A stretch of DNA of 5,400 nt. Origin: Candidatus Aenigmatarchaeota archaeon (lineage in GTDB: Archaea > Aenigmatarchaeota > Aenigmatarchaeia > QMZP01). The DNA is taken from the NCBI GenBank assembly GCA_016198605.1, contig JACQIG010000003.1, positions 1-5,400 on the forward strand. Direction: 5' to 3'. Shown here in pieces: positions 1 through 4,835 of the stretch (its first letter is position 1; each line of letters begins with the position of its first letter). The notes beneath the pieces were generated by a model that worked only from the letters and a program-made list of their open reading frames with translations, ran no database searches and was not told where the DNA came from. Made by a program: the position numbers and the translations under genes.

Positions 1-72
1 ACCATATATATTGCTAATGGGAGCACCATTCCAATAGTTCCGGTAGAATCTGAGACTTCTGTTATGTCCTAA
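1..72 (+). CDS. Possible 3' end of a + strand gene entering from the left edge
   Basis: Frame 1 is open from the window edge to a TAA at 70-72 and reads TIYIANGSTIPIVPVESETS followed by VMS. The other two + frames hit stops by base 36. If real, this is the C-terminal tail of a gene starting outside the window, and it would overlap the end of the convergent transglutaminase-like gene by 11 bases. Tight convergent overlaps occur twice elsewhere here, which makes it plausible. Only 23 codons are visible, and a minus-strand frame across the same bases is also open, so the call is weak. No function can be proposed. If it is not coding, bases 1-61 are simply the region downstream of the minus-strand gene, with no clear terminator. 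Confidence 0.27.
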   Translation, partial: TIYIANGSTIPIVPVESETSVMS

Positions 73-1228
73 ACCACTCGGAAACATCCTCCTTGGAGGA
101 GAAATTGTTCCCGGAGACAACAATGTGCAGCCTTGTGTAGACGCCCTTGGGGACGTCCAGCGTGGCGGTGGTGGTGAGCTCGCCGGAGGCCTCCACTTGC
201 TTCGGGTCGCTCTCAAGCTGGGAGTACACCTTGCCCTCCTCTGTCGTGTCAAAGCCCACCCACACGTGCAGGTTGTCCGCTGTCCCGGAGCCCTGGTTCT
301 TCGTGTCCACCGTCACCTTGTAGGTGGCTTCAAACAGGCTGTTGCCGACCACGTCGGAGTTCCAGGTGAAGGTGATTATCGGCCTGGGGACCAACGCGTA
401 TATCCTGCTCCTCGTCCCCTCGTATTCCGTGGGTATTTCCCCTATCTCCCACCCCTCCCCCGTGGTTTCCACATAGTAATAGTTCACTCCCTGGTGTTCA
501 AAATAGCTGCCCTGGCAGTCCGTGCAGGCCACACCCACTGCCATGTGCCCTGGCGGGGATATCAGCACGGCATCATACCCCAACTCCTGCAATATGGTGC
601 TCATCAGTATGGAGGTGTCCTCGCAGTCCCCGCCGTCGTCCACCAGTGTCTCCATGGGATAACGCGGGTACTCGTCAAATGCTGTGGTCACGTTGTCAGG
701 CGTGTAAGGGAGGCTCTGCACGAATTCCACGACAAAATTGACCGTGTCAAGGCTGCTGAAGCCGTTCTCCTGCGCGGCTTCCCTGAACACACTTACGAGC
801 TCGGTGATGAGGTTGTCATCATAAGGGTCCGTGGCGTATATCGAGTAGTCGCCCGTGGGCGGCCTTGGCTTGTTCTTGTAATAACCATACGCGGATTCCG
901 CGAAAACCGGCCTCCAGGCGAATTCCTTGCCGCGGAAAGACCACTCGTATTCCCTGAGTATGTATTTGCCCTCTTCATCCGCAGGTATGCAGGAGCGCTC
1001 CTCCCCCTTGGGCACGCACTGGTAGCCAGTTGAGCTGGAGCAGGCATATGCCGTCCTGGCCTCCGTGAAATTGCCGCATGAGCCCCATGCGGACGGCGCT
1101 GGGCAAGCAGGGCAGAAGAGCGCCACCTGGGGGGTTTGAGGCACGCCGGCTGTGTAGAGGTAGGCCACAAGCATTATGATTACGAAAGTGCCCGCTGCCG
1201 CCAGGGCGGGGGTTGAAAAGGCCCTCAT
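62..1228 (-). CDS. Membrane-anchored transglutaminase-like (papain-fold) protein
   Basis: This 388-residue protein has one N-terminal membrane anchor or signal anchor (about residues 8-27) and probably faces outside. A cysteine-rich stretch follows (C39, C42, C51, C63, C71, C80, beginning CPAC). A transglutaminase-like core comes next, with the nucleophile in GGDCEDTS (C202) and the histidine in PGHMAVGV (H228). The third catalytic position is probably E254 in YYVETTGEGW. A CxxC pair (C235, C238) sits just after the histidine. Residues from about 285 to the end look like an Ig/CARDB-type beta sandwich, judged from alternating hydrophobics only. Proteins of this superfamily act as cysteine proteases, amidases or cross-linking enzymes; the substrate cannot be told. 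I chose the ATG at 1228 because GGAGGAG (1238-1244) lies 9 nt upstream and the membrane segment follows at once. The frame is open further upstream to 1378, but that extension overlaps the divergent gene and lacks a ribosome site. The gene is divergent from the 1305 gene. Confidence 0.88.
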   Translation of the reverse strand: MRAFSTPALAAAGTFVIIMLVAYLYTAGVPQTPQVALFCPACPAPSAWGSCGNFTEARTAYACSSSTGYQCVPKGEERSCIPADEEGKYILREYEWSFRGKEFAWRPVFAESAYGYYKNKPRPPTGDYSIYATDPYDDNLITELVSVFREAAQENGFSSLDTVNFVVEFVQSLPYTPDNVTTAFDEYPRYPMETLVDDGGDCEDTSILMSTILQELGYDAVLISPPGHMAVGVACTDCQGSYFEHQGVNYYYVETTGEGWEIGEIPTEYEGTRSRIYALVPRPIITFTWNSDVVGNSLFEATYKVTVDTKNQGSGTADNLHVWVGFDTTEEGKVYSQLESDPKQVEASGELTTTATLDVPKGVYTRLHIVVSGNNFSSKEDVSEWFRT

Positions 1229-1250
1229 AATATTAATCTCCTCCACCAAC

Positions 1251-1258
1251 AATATATA
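1251..1258 (+). promoter_or_regulatory. TATA-like box, best placed for the 1305 gene
   Basis: The sequence AATATATA is centred about 50 nt before the ATG at 1305. Archaeal start sites usually lie about 25 nt past the TATA centre, so transcription would begin near 1280 and leave a short leader holding GGTG at 1296-1299. The box is nearly symmetric and could also be read leftward, but a start near 1229 would then exclude the GGAGGAG motif of the leftward gene. Position-based inference only. Confidence 0.5.
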
Positions 1259-1280
1259 GACTGCTGACTTGAGCCAACAG

Positions 1281-1287
1281 AATATAG
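1281..1287 (-). promoter_or_regulatory. TATA-like box, best placed for the transglutaminase-like gene
   Basis: On the minus strand this reads CTATATT. Its centre is about 56 nt from the ATG at 1228, which predicts a start near 1258 and a leader of about 30 nt that contains the GGAGGAG ribosome site at 1238-1244. It lies inside the region expected to be transcribed for the divergent gene, so the two promoters would interleave. Confidence 0.42.
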
Positions 1288-1304
1288 TCAGCTTTGGTGT
1301 CGTT

Positions 1305-1916
1305 ATGAAGCCGGCGGCATGGAAGGATGTAAGTAACAGGGACGCGTGGAGGATAAGGGAGATAGAGAGGTTCGTCAAGCCCTATGACTATTCCACCAGG
1401 GAGAAATCAATAGCCACGGATGACAAGGTTTGCGAATTCTTCATAAAGCAGCTGCGCGAGGCCAAGGGGAAGCTGTTCAACACGATACAGCTCATGTTTG
1501 AGAGGCAGATGAAGGGCCTGGAAGCCTTTGAATCCGTGAGGCAGGACGTGGACATATTCTCGGACGAGGTGAAGGTGCGCCACTGCGAGTGGAGGGACGT
1601 GAAGCCGGAGTGGGTGGGGAAGATAATGGAGATAGACCTGGAGCTGATAAGGGGCACCCAGGAGCTCCTTGCCGTGCTGCATGAGGTGTACGAGGAGGCG
1701 CTTAACTGGAAGAAGATAAGGCTGATAGACCATGCGGCCATGGTGTATGACCCCGACATAGAGAAGAAGCTGGTCAGGTATGCCCGCGGCGTAAGGCTCA
1801 TGGTGGGCGACCTCGCGAGGACCTTCCAGGAAAGGGACATGGTCTGCAACCTGAAGAAGCTGGAGATGCGGAGGACAATGGAGAGGATAAAGAGGAAGGC
1901 CGGGGAGAAGATATAG
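1305..1916 (+). CDS. Unrecognised helical, highly charged protein
   Basis: The product has 203 residues, no membrane segment and no signal peptide, so it should be cytoplasmic. It appears almost wholly alpha-helical and rich in K, R and E. Long amphipathic stretches lie at about 36-85, 103-138 and 150-200, with possible coiled-coil character, and the C-terminus is strongly basic (ERIKRKAGEKI). Three cysteines (C43, C94, C181) are scattered and do not form a metal motif. I recognise no family. I prefer the ATG at 1305, with GGTG 5 nt upstream, to a TTG at 1269 that would add 12 residues, because the TTG has no ribosome site and lies too close to the TATA box. The gene is divergent from the transglutaminase-like gene and is followed 110 nt later by the rhomboid gene on the same strand. 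Coding is supported by length, ATA/AGG codon habits and high GC (about 59% over 1501-1680). Confidence 0.82.
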   Translation: MKPAAWKDVSNRDAWRIREIERFVKPYDYSTREKSIATDDKVCEFFIKQLREAKGKLFNTIQLMFERQMKGLEAFESVRQDVDIFSDEVKVRHCEWRDVKPEWVGKIMEIDLELIRGTQELLAVLHEVYEEALNWKKIRLIDHAAMVYDPDIEKKLVRYARGVRLMVGDLARTFQERDMVCNLKKLEMRRTMERIKRKAGEKI

Positions 1917-1959
1917 ATAAAAGATAACACCTAATAATTCTTAAATGCTGGCTAATAAA

Positions 1960-1997
1960 CTGCTGGCTTTATCCGATATACGCAAGCCAGAAACTGC
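1960..1997 (+). promoter_or_regulatory. Inverted repeat flanking a TATA-like box upstream of rhomboid
   Basis: CTGGCTT (1963-1969) and AAGCCAG (1984-1990) are perfect 7-bp inverted arms. Between them is GATATA (1975-1980). From there a start near 2004 would be expected, giving a leader of about 23 nt that includes the GGAG ribosome site at 2017-2020. The blocks CTGCTGGC (1960-1967) and CAAGCCAGAAAC (1983-1994) recur at the same spacing in each 46-bp tandem unit at the right end of the window. An operator around the promoter is the natural reading. A leader hairpin is possible if transcription starts further upstream, for instance from TTAAATG near 1941. The rest of 1917-2026 holds a second TGCTGGCT at 1946-1953 and nothing else I can name. 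Confidence 0.4.
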
Positions 1998-2026
1998 AGA
2001 GTCAGACAATCCAACAGGAGCTTAAA

Positions 2027-2650
2027 ATGAAAGGCCAGTTCTTCCCCTACCATGACGAGAACCCGAGGGAGCATTTCCCTATCGTGAATACGCTGATAAT
2101 AATCATTAATGTAGCCGTGTTCATCTGGAGCCTCACGAATTTTGATTACATAATAAACACTTTCGGGTTCACGCCCGCAGACCTCGCCGTCGTTACGATC
2201 TTCACCTCCATGTTCCTGCACGGAGGGATAGACCACATATTCGGGAACATGTGGTTCCTTTTCATCTACGGGGACAACGTGGAGGACAAGTTCGGCAGGT
2301 TCAAGTACCTGTTATTCTACCTTGCCTCTGGAGTGGCTGCCACATTCACTCATTACGCGACAAACCTCGGCTCTGTCGTGCCTGCGATAGGCGCTTCCGG
2401 AGCGATATCAGGCGTGCTCGGGGCCTACATGGCCATGTTCCCTGGCGTGAGGGTGAGGGTTGCAAGCCTGTATGGCGGGTATGCGCTTCCGGCATGGGCG
2501 CTCATAGGCTTCTGGTTTGTCCTGCAGCTCCTGCTGGGCACTACAAGCCTGCTTGGCGGGACAGGGAGCGGCATAGCCTTCTGGGCTCACATAGGCGGGT
2601 TTGTGTTCGGGTTTGTGGTTACAAAAATAGCGATGATGGCAAAGGGTTAA
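2027..2650 (+). CDS. Rhomboid family intramembrane serine protease
   Basis: This 207-residue polytopic membrane protein cleaves substrate transmembrane segments within the bilayer. Family marks are clear. The segment SMFLHGGIDHIFGNMWFLFIYG (residues 61-82) carries H65, H70 and the conserved N74 of the oxyanion region. GASGAISGVLGAY holds the catalytic Ser124 in GxSG, and WAHIGGFVFG holds the catalytic His188, completing the Ser-His dyad. Six membrane helices can be placed at about 20-37, 52-66, 72-82 with 93-109, 119-137, 153-171 and 184-203; the length fits the minimal six-helix core. There is no extra N-terminal domain, only a short soluble head with FPYHDENPREHFP. The start is supported by GGAG (2017-2020) 6 nt upstream. 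Its stop TAA shares the tetranucleotide TTAA with the stop of the facing gene. Natural substrates cannot be inferred, although single-pass and signal-anchored proteins encoded nearby would be possible candidates. Confidence 0.96.
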   Translation: MKGQFFPYHDENPREHFPIVNTLIIIINVAVFIWSLTNFDYIINTFGFTPADLAVVTIFTSMFLHGGIDHIFGNMWFLFIYGDNVEDKFGRFKYLLFYLASGVAATFTHYATNLGSVVPAIGASGAISGVLGAYMAMFPGVRVRVASLYGGYALPAWALIGFWFVLQLLLGTTSLLGGTGSGIAFWAHIGGFVFGFVVTKIAMMAKG

Positions 2651-3543
2651 CCCACCTGTTTATCAAAGGAGAGGAACATATTAATCACTTCAATATCGCC
2701 TTTATCCAAGCTACCAGTATATTTGTCAAACGGCATGCCCATCAATAAAGCGTCAGGAGGCAGAATCGCCTTTTCGTCAGCAACCAATACCCCCCAGAAT
2801 TCCATTCGTCTTTTATATTCGGGGTGGTCAGAATAGACTCCTTTAGACCATGGATCAAGCTTAATGTTGAGATGGCCTGGCGCGACATACCCCGTGACGC
2901 CTGGAATTATAATCTCCTTGTGGGTCGCCTTCCTTATCAGCTCCTTTGGCGTATCCAGCAATGTCTTATCTTTTTCACCCTCCCAGCTTTGGAAGAACAT
3001 CTTTACGCCTGTCCACGCCCGTTTTTCATATTTTGGCACATAAGGTGGGAGATCAGCGTCTTTGACCATATTGTGGACGGCAACTGCCCATTCAGGTTTT
3101 ATGCCATAATAGACGTTTCCCTCAAAGAAGCCAAGCTGTTCTATCATGGCAGGCAGCATATCGCTCACGAATGTCGGGCCGTCCTCCGGGTGATGCGCTT
3201 TGTTCCCATTTGGGAGCCCCTCTACGCCAACAATCCAGTCTATGCTTGAAGCCACACCGCTCAAATATGGGCACCCCTCAGATCCAAGTTCCCAATAATG
3301 CCTTCCTAATCTCATGCCAGCAACAGGTTCCTGCGGGCCCGGGGCTCTATGCCCAAGAAAATCATTATAAGTTGAAAACAGCCTGCGCAAACTTGAGCCG
3401 ATCTCCTCTCTTGTTACCCCATGGTGTTTTAGGGTCTCTGCGTCCCTTGCAACAACCTGCTCAAAAGTCTCCCCTGGCGCAAGGTATTTCTCATTGCCAT
3501 ATTTTCTATAGGCTTCCGTGTAGTTGAAAGGCTTCTTCATCAT
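2647..3543 (-). CDS. Unrecognised soluble protein, lower GC than neighbours
   Basis: The product has 298 residues, no signal peptide and no membrane helix. The N-terminal part (about 18-58) is helical and reads NEKYLAPGETFEQVVARDAE, followed by LKHHGVTREEIGSSL. The middle is rich in Gly, Pro and aromatics, with a single cysteine (GSEGCPYLSG, C91), a NKAHHPEDGP stretch and MLPAMIEQLGFFEGNVYYGI (129-148). The C-terminal half is rich in W, Y, K and P. The GETFEQVVARDAETL and MIEQLGFFEG...YGIKPEWAV segments remind me of uncharacterised archaeal proteins that I cannot name, so no function is assigned. I chose ATG 3543 (ATG 3540 is equally possible) because a TATA-like TTTAAAAA lies about 25 nt upstream, which suggests a leaderless mRNA; the frame is open to a TTG at 3591 with no support. 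Sampled GC is 49% (2881-3060) against 59% in the 1305 gene (1501-1680), so transfer or a different expression class is possible. Confidence 0.8.
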   Translation of the reverse strand: MMKKPFNYTEAYRKYGNEKYLAPGETFEQVVARDAETLKHHGVTREEIGSSLRRLFSTYNDFLGHRAPGPQEPVAGMRLGRHYWELGSEGCPYLSGVASSIDWIVGVEGLPNGNKAHHPEDGPTFVSDMLPAMIEQLGFFEGNVYYGIKPEWAVAVHNMVKDADLPPYVPKYEKRAWTGVKMFFQSWEGEKDKTLLDTPKELIRKATHKEIIIPGVTGYVAPGHLNIKLDPWSKGVYSDHPEYKRRMEFWGVLVADEKAILPPDALLMGMPFDKYTGSLDKGDIEVINMFLSFDKQVG

Positions 3544-3562
3544 GTAAAGATATTCAGAAAGC

Positions 3563-3578
3563 TTTTTAAACGATATTA
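3563..3578. promoter_or_regulatory. Back-to-back TATA-like boxes for two divergent, probably leaderless genes
   Basis: Read leftward, 3563-3570 gives TTTAAAAA, whose centre is about 24 nt before the ATG at 3543. Read rightward, 3572-3578 gives GATATTA, whose centre is 25 nt before the ATG at 3600. Neither start has a Shine-Dalgarno motif. Both distances match the TATA-to-start spacing of archaeal promoters, so both mRNAs would begin at or within a few bases of the start codon. Only 56 nt separate the two starts, so the two initiation complexes would contact overlapping DNA. Confidence 0.55.
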
Positions 3579-3599
3579 GCGTGCAACCCAAATATCAAT

Positions 3600-3980
3600 A
3601 TGGACGACAAGCTCGCGCAGCTCCTGGAATACCTGGAAAAGTATTACCCGGATTATGTGAAGGAACCTGAGCTCAAGGCGTTTGGTTTCAGGAAGGAGCT
3701 GCTCCTCCAGGCCGCCCAGGGCGGATTCGTTGAATCCTCATCAAGGGATGGCAGCCTGGCTTACAGGCTGACTGCAATGGGGTATATGCTGTATTCCCAG
3801 GGGAAGGTGCAGAAGATTGCCGAGTCTGGCAGCGTGTCCACGGCCATAGGCGGCTATGACAATTCCGCGGCATATTTTGAGGACCTCAAGATGTGGATAA
3901 AGGTCTTCATTGTGCTGCTTGCCGGCTCCATATTCCTCGGGGTGATCATACTCCTCAGGGTGTTCAGCGCGAGGTTCTAG
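3600..3980 (+). CDS. Small winged-helix-like protein with C-terminal membrane anchor
   Basis: The product has 126 residues. Residues 1-70 look like a compact helical/winged-helix fold: helices at about 3-14 and 22-40, then a beta-hairpin-like stretch (GGFVESSSRDGSLAYRLTAM) followed by GYMLYSQGKV, the pattern in which a helix-turn-helix is followed by a wing and T..G...L. Residues 99-119 form one hydrophobic membrane helix, followed by a short basic tail (RVFSARF), so the head would be cytoplasmic if the basic tail is taken as a weak cue. A membrane-tethered DNA-binding or protein-binding role is an inference from this shape; the family is not recognised. The ATG has no ribosome site but lies 25 nt past GATATTA, consistent with leaderless translation. 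The TAG stop shares the palindrome CTAG with the stop of the convergent gene. Confidence 0.8.
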   Translation: MDDKLAQLLEYLEKYYPDYVKEPELKAFGFRKELLLQAAQGGFVESSSRDGSLAYRLTAMGYMLYSQGKVQKIAESGSVSTAIGGYDNSAAYFEDLKMWIKVFIVLLAGSIFLGVIILLRVFSARF

Positions 3981-4432
3981 GGCTTCCTGTATAGTGCCAT
4001 GGAGTATGCATATCTCCCGGAATTTGGCGCGGTGTTAACAACGAATGCAGCGAACTCGCCTTCCCTGTTGGTCTTTACGGCCACGCAGGCAAACCCGCCC
4101 TTGTCCAGCATTGCAGGGCCTGCGGGGTATTCCAGGGAGGAGAGTGTCCCATAACCAAGCATGCCGCATTCCTTTTCCCCTCTCCCCGGAAGGAAGGCAA
4201 CCCTGGCGCCGTGCTCTGGCCGGGCCTTGATTACATCATTCCCGTCAGTGAGCATTATGTCCCCATCCTTGCTGTAAGCCTGGCTGTCTGCGGCGTTCCT
4301 GTTGACGTCAAGGACCTGGTTGAGTAAAATCTCCCCTTTGTACTGCTTTTCCCTTGGGCTGCCAGCCGGGAGCGCATCCAGGGAATACAATGATATCAGC
4401 GAAAAGGCCAGCGGGTATATGAACCGGCGCAT
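3977..4432 (-). CDS. Small secreted protein of unknown function
   Basis: This 151-residue protein begins with a typical signal peptide: basic MRRF, a hydrophobic core to about residue 20 (IYPLAFSLISLYSLDA), then LPAGSPRE, with cleavage plausible after about A20-A23. No lipobox cysteine follows. The mature part is soluble, with beta-rich alternation and two cysteines (C89 in KECGML, C116 in GFACVAV) that could form a disulfide outside the cell. Notable strings are DGDIMLTDGNDVIKA and REGEFAAFVVNTAPNSGRYA. I recognise no family. The ATG at 4432 has no Shine-Dalgarno motif, but a TATA-like CTTAAAAAAC lies about 24 nt upstream, so the mRNA is probably leaderless. The gene ends tail-to-tail with the 3600 gene inside a shared CTAG. 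Confidence 0.8.
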   Translation of the reverse strand: MRRFIYPLAFSLISLYSLDALPAGSPREKQYKGEILLNQVLDVNRNAADSQAYSKDGDIMLTDGNDVIKARPEHGARVAFLPGRGEKECGMLGYGTLSSLEYPAGPAMLDKGGFACVAVKTNREGEFAAFVVNTAPNSGRYAYSMALYRKP

Positions 4433-4450
4433 GGATATAATTGGACAGAA

Positions 4451-4460
4451 GTTTTTTAAG
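4451..4460 (-). promoter_or_regulatory. TATA-like box for the secreted-protein gene
   Basis: The minus strand reads CTTAAAAAAC, centred about 24 nt upstream of the ATG at 4432. That spacing predicts a transcript starting at the ATG itself. It follows directly after the T-rich end signal of the upstream gene, so the two genes are probably separate units. Confidence 0.5.
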
Positions 4461-4475
4461 CTTGATCATTAACAC

Positions 4476-4521
4476 GAAAAAATCAAATAAATTTGTCCGC
4501 TCAACCTTAGTATCATAGCGG
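4476..4521 (-). terminator. Probable terminator of the 68-residue membrane-protein gene
   Basis: Downstream of the stop at 4542 on the minus strand there is a weak hairpin with 5-bp arms CCGCT/AGCGG (4517-4521 with 4497-4501). It is followed by a T-rich stretch (4494-4476, including a run of six T). Archaeal RNA polymerase ends at oligo-T tracts, with or without a hairpin. Confidence 0.5.
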
Positions 4522-4541
4522 TTTAGGTGGTTGTTGGTTTG

Positions 4542-4748
4542 CTATTGCTGTCGGTTCATCTTTGCGAAGAGCACGACAGCGAAGATCACGGACAGCCAGC
4601 CGACTACTGCCTGCACTGTGAACGCGCCGACGCCGGACGCAACGACCTGCCCGAAGACAGGAAGAGCGTGCGCGAGGCCGCCCACAAGCAGCAGCACGAG
4701 GCCAACAGCCCACAGACCCTTTGTCTGCCCTTTCTTTGTTCTTGCCAT
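4542..4748 (-). CDS. Small two-helix membrane protein
   Basis: The product has 68 residues: a basic N-terminus (MARTKKGQTKG), membrane helix 1 at about 12-29, a short loop with PVFGQVVASGVGA, membrane helix 2 at about 45-63, and a basic tail (KMNRQQ). Small, uncharacterised hairpin membrane proteins with this KKGQTKG...LLLVGGLAH...LP look are, from memory, common in DPANN-type archaea; I cannot give a family name or function. The start at 4748 is set by a strong GGAGGT (4755-4760) 6 nt upstream. The frame is open to an ATG at 4796, but that would add a Gly/Pro-rich stretch translated from the leader hairpin and has no ribosome site. The basic ends next to both helices suggest both termini are cytoplasmic. 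Confidence 0.82.
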   Translation of the reverse strand: MARTKKGQTKGLWAVGLVLLLVGGLAHALPVFGQVVASGVGAFTVQAVVGWLSVIFAVVLFAKMNRQQ

Positions 4749-4773
4749 ATTTTTACCTCCTTTTATGCCGCCT

Positions 4774-4787
4774 CCGGGTGAACCCGG
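4774..4787 (-). promoter_or_regulatory. GC-rich leader hairpin ahead of the ribosome site
   Basis: CCGGGT and ACCCGG are perfect 6-bp arms around 2 bases (TC on the minus strand; a 5-bp stem with a 4-base loop is more realistic). The hairpin lies 13 nt before GGAGGT in the expected leader of the 68-residue protein gene. It could stabilise the transcript or affect translation; no ligand-binding class is recognisable. Confidence 0.4.
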
Positions 4788-4813
4788 CCACGGCACTAAC
4801 AGGATTAAGGGAA

Positions 4814-4835
4814 ATTATAAAGGGGCATAATGCCC
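4814..4835 (-). promoter_or_regulatory. TATA-like box abutted by the palindrome GGGCATTATGCCC
   Basis: On the minus strand, TTTATAAT (4821-4814) lies about 70 nt before the ATG at 4748, predicting a start near 4792 and a leader of about 44 nt. Just upstream, 4823-4835 is a 13-bp palindrome with 6-bp arms (GGGCAT/ATGCCC). It occupies the place of the BRE, so a bound regulator would interfere with, or assist, TFB/TBP. The location is inferred from spacing. Confidence 0.42.

Noticed and set aside
1..30. Start of another minus-strand gene leaving the left edge (ATG near base 30)
   Set aside because: Fewer than a dozen codons are visible, with no clear ribosome site, so it cannot be distinguished from noncoding sequence.
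125..1033. 302-codon open frame on the + strand, antisense to the transglutaminase-like gene
   Set aside because: Its translation has no recognisable motif and is dominated by V, R, G, H and L, as expected of the complement of a GC-rich gene; the minus-strand frame has clear catalytic motifs, a membrane anchor and a ribosome site.
1388..1930. 180-codon minus-strand frame opposite the helical protein gene
   Set aside because: Ser/Phe/Leu-rich translation typical of the complement of a Lys/Glu/Arg-rich gene; no ribosome site and no motif.
2251..2748. 165-codon + strand frame overlapping the rhomboid gene
   Set aside because: Out-of-frame shadow of the rhomboid coding sequence, with an Arg/Cys/His-rich translation, and it runs through the following gene on the other strand.
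3544..3591. TTG start adding 16 residues to the 298-residue protein
   Set aside because: It would place the predicted TATA box inside the coding region, has no ribosome site, and nearly touches the divergent start at 3600.
4774..4787. T-arm of a tRNA (CCGGGTTCACCCGG on the minus strand)
   Set aside because: The loop is too short for a T-loop, and no matching acceptor, D or anticodon stems lie at the required distances on either strand.
4527..4830. Two + strand frames (84 and 99 codons) across the small membrane-protein gene
   Set aside because: Cys/Thr/Pro-rich shadows; the minus strand has a strong GGAGGT, two hydrophobic helices and a T-rich end signal.
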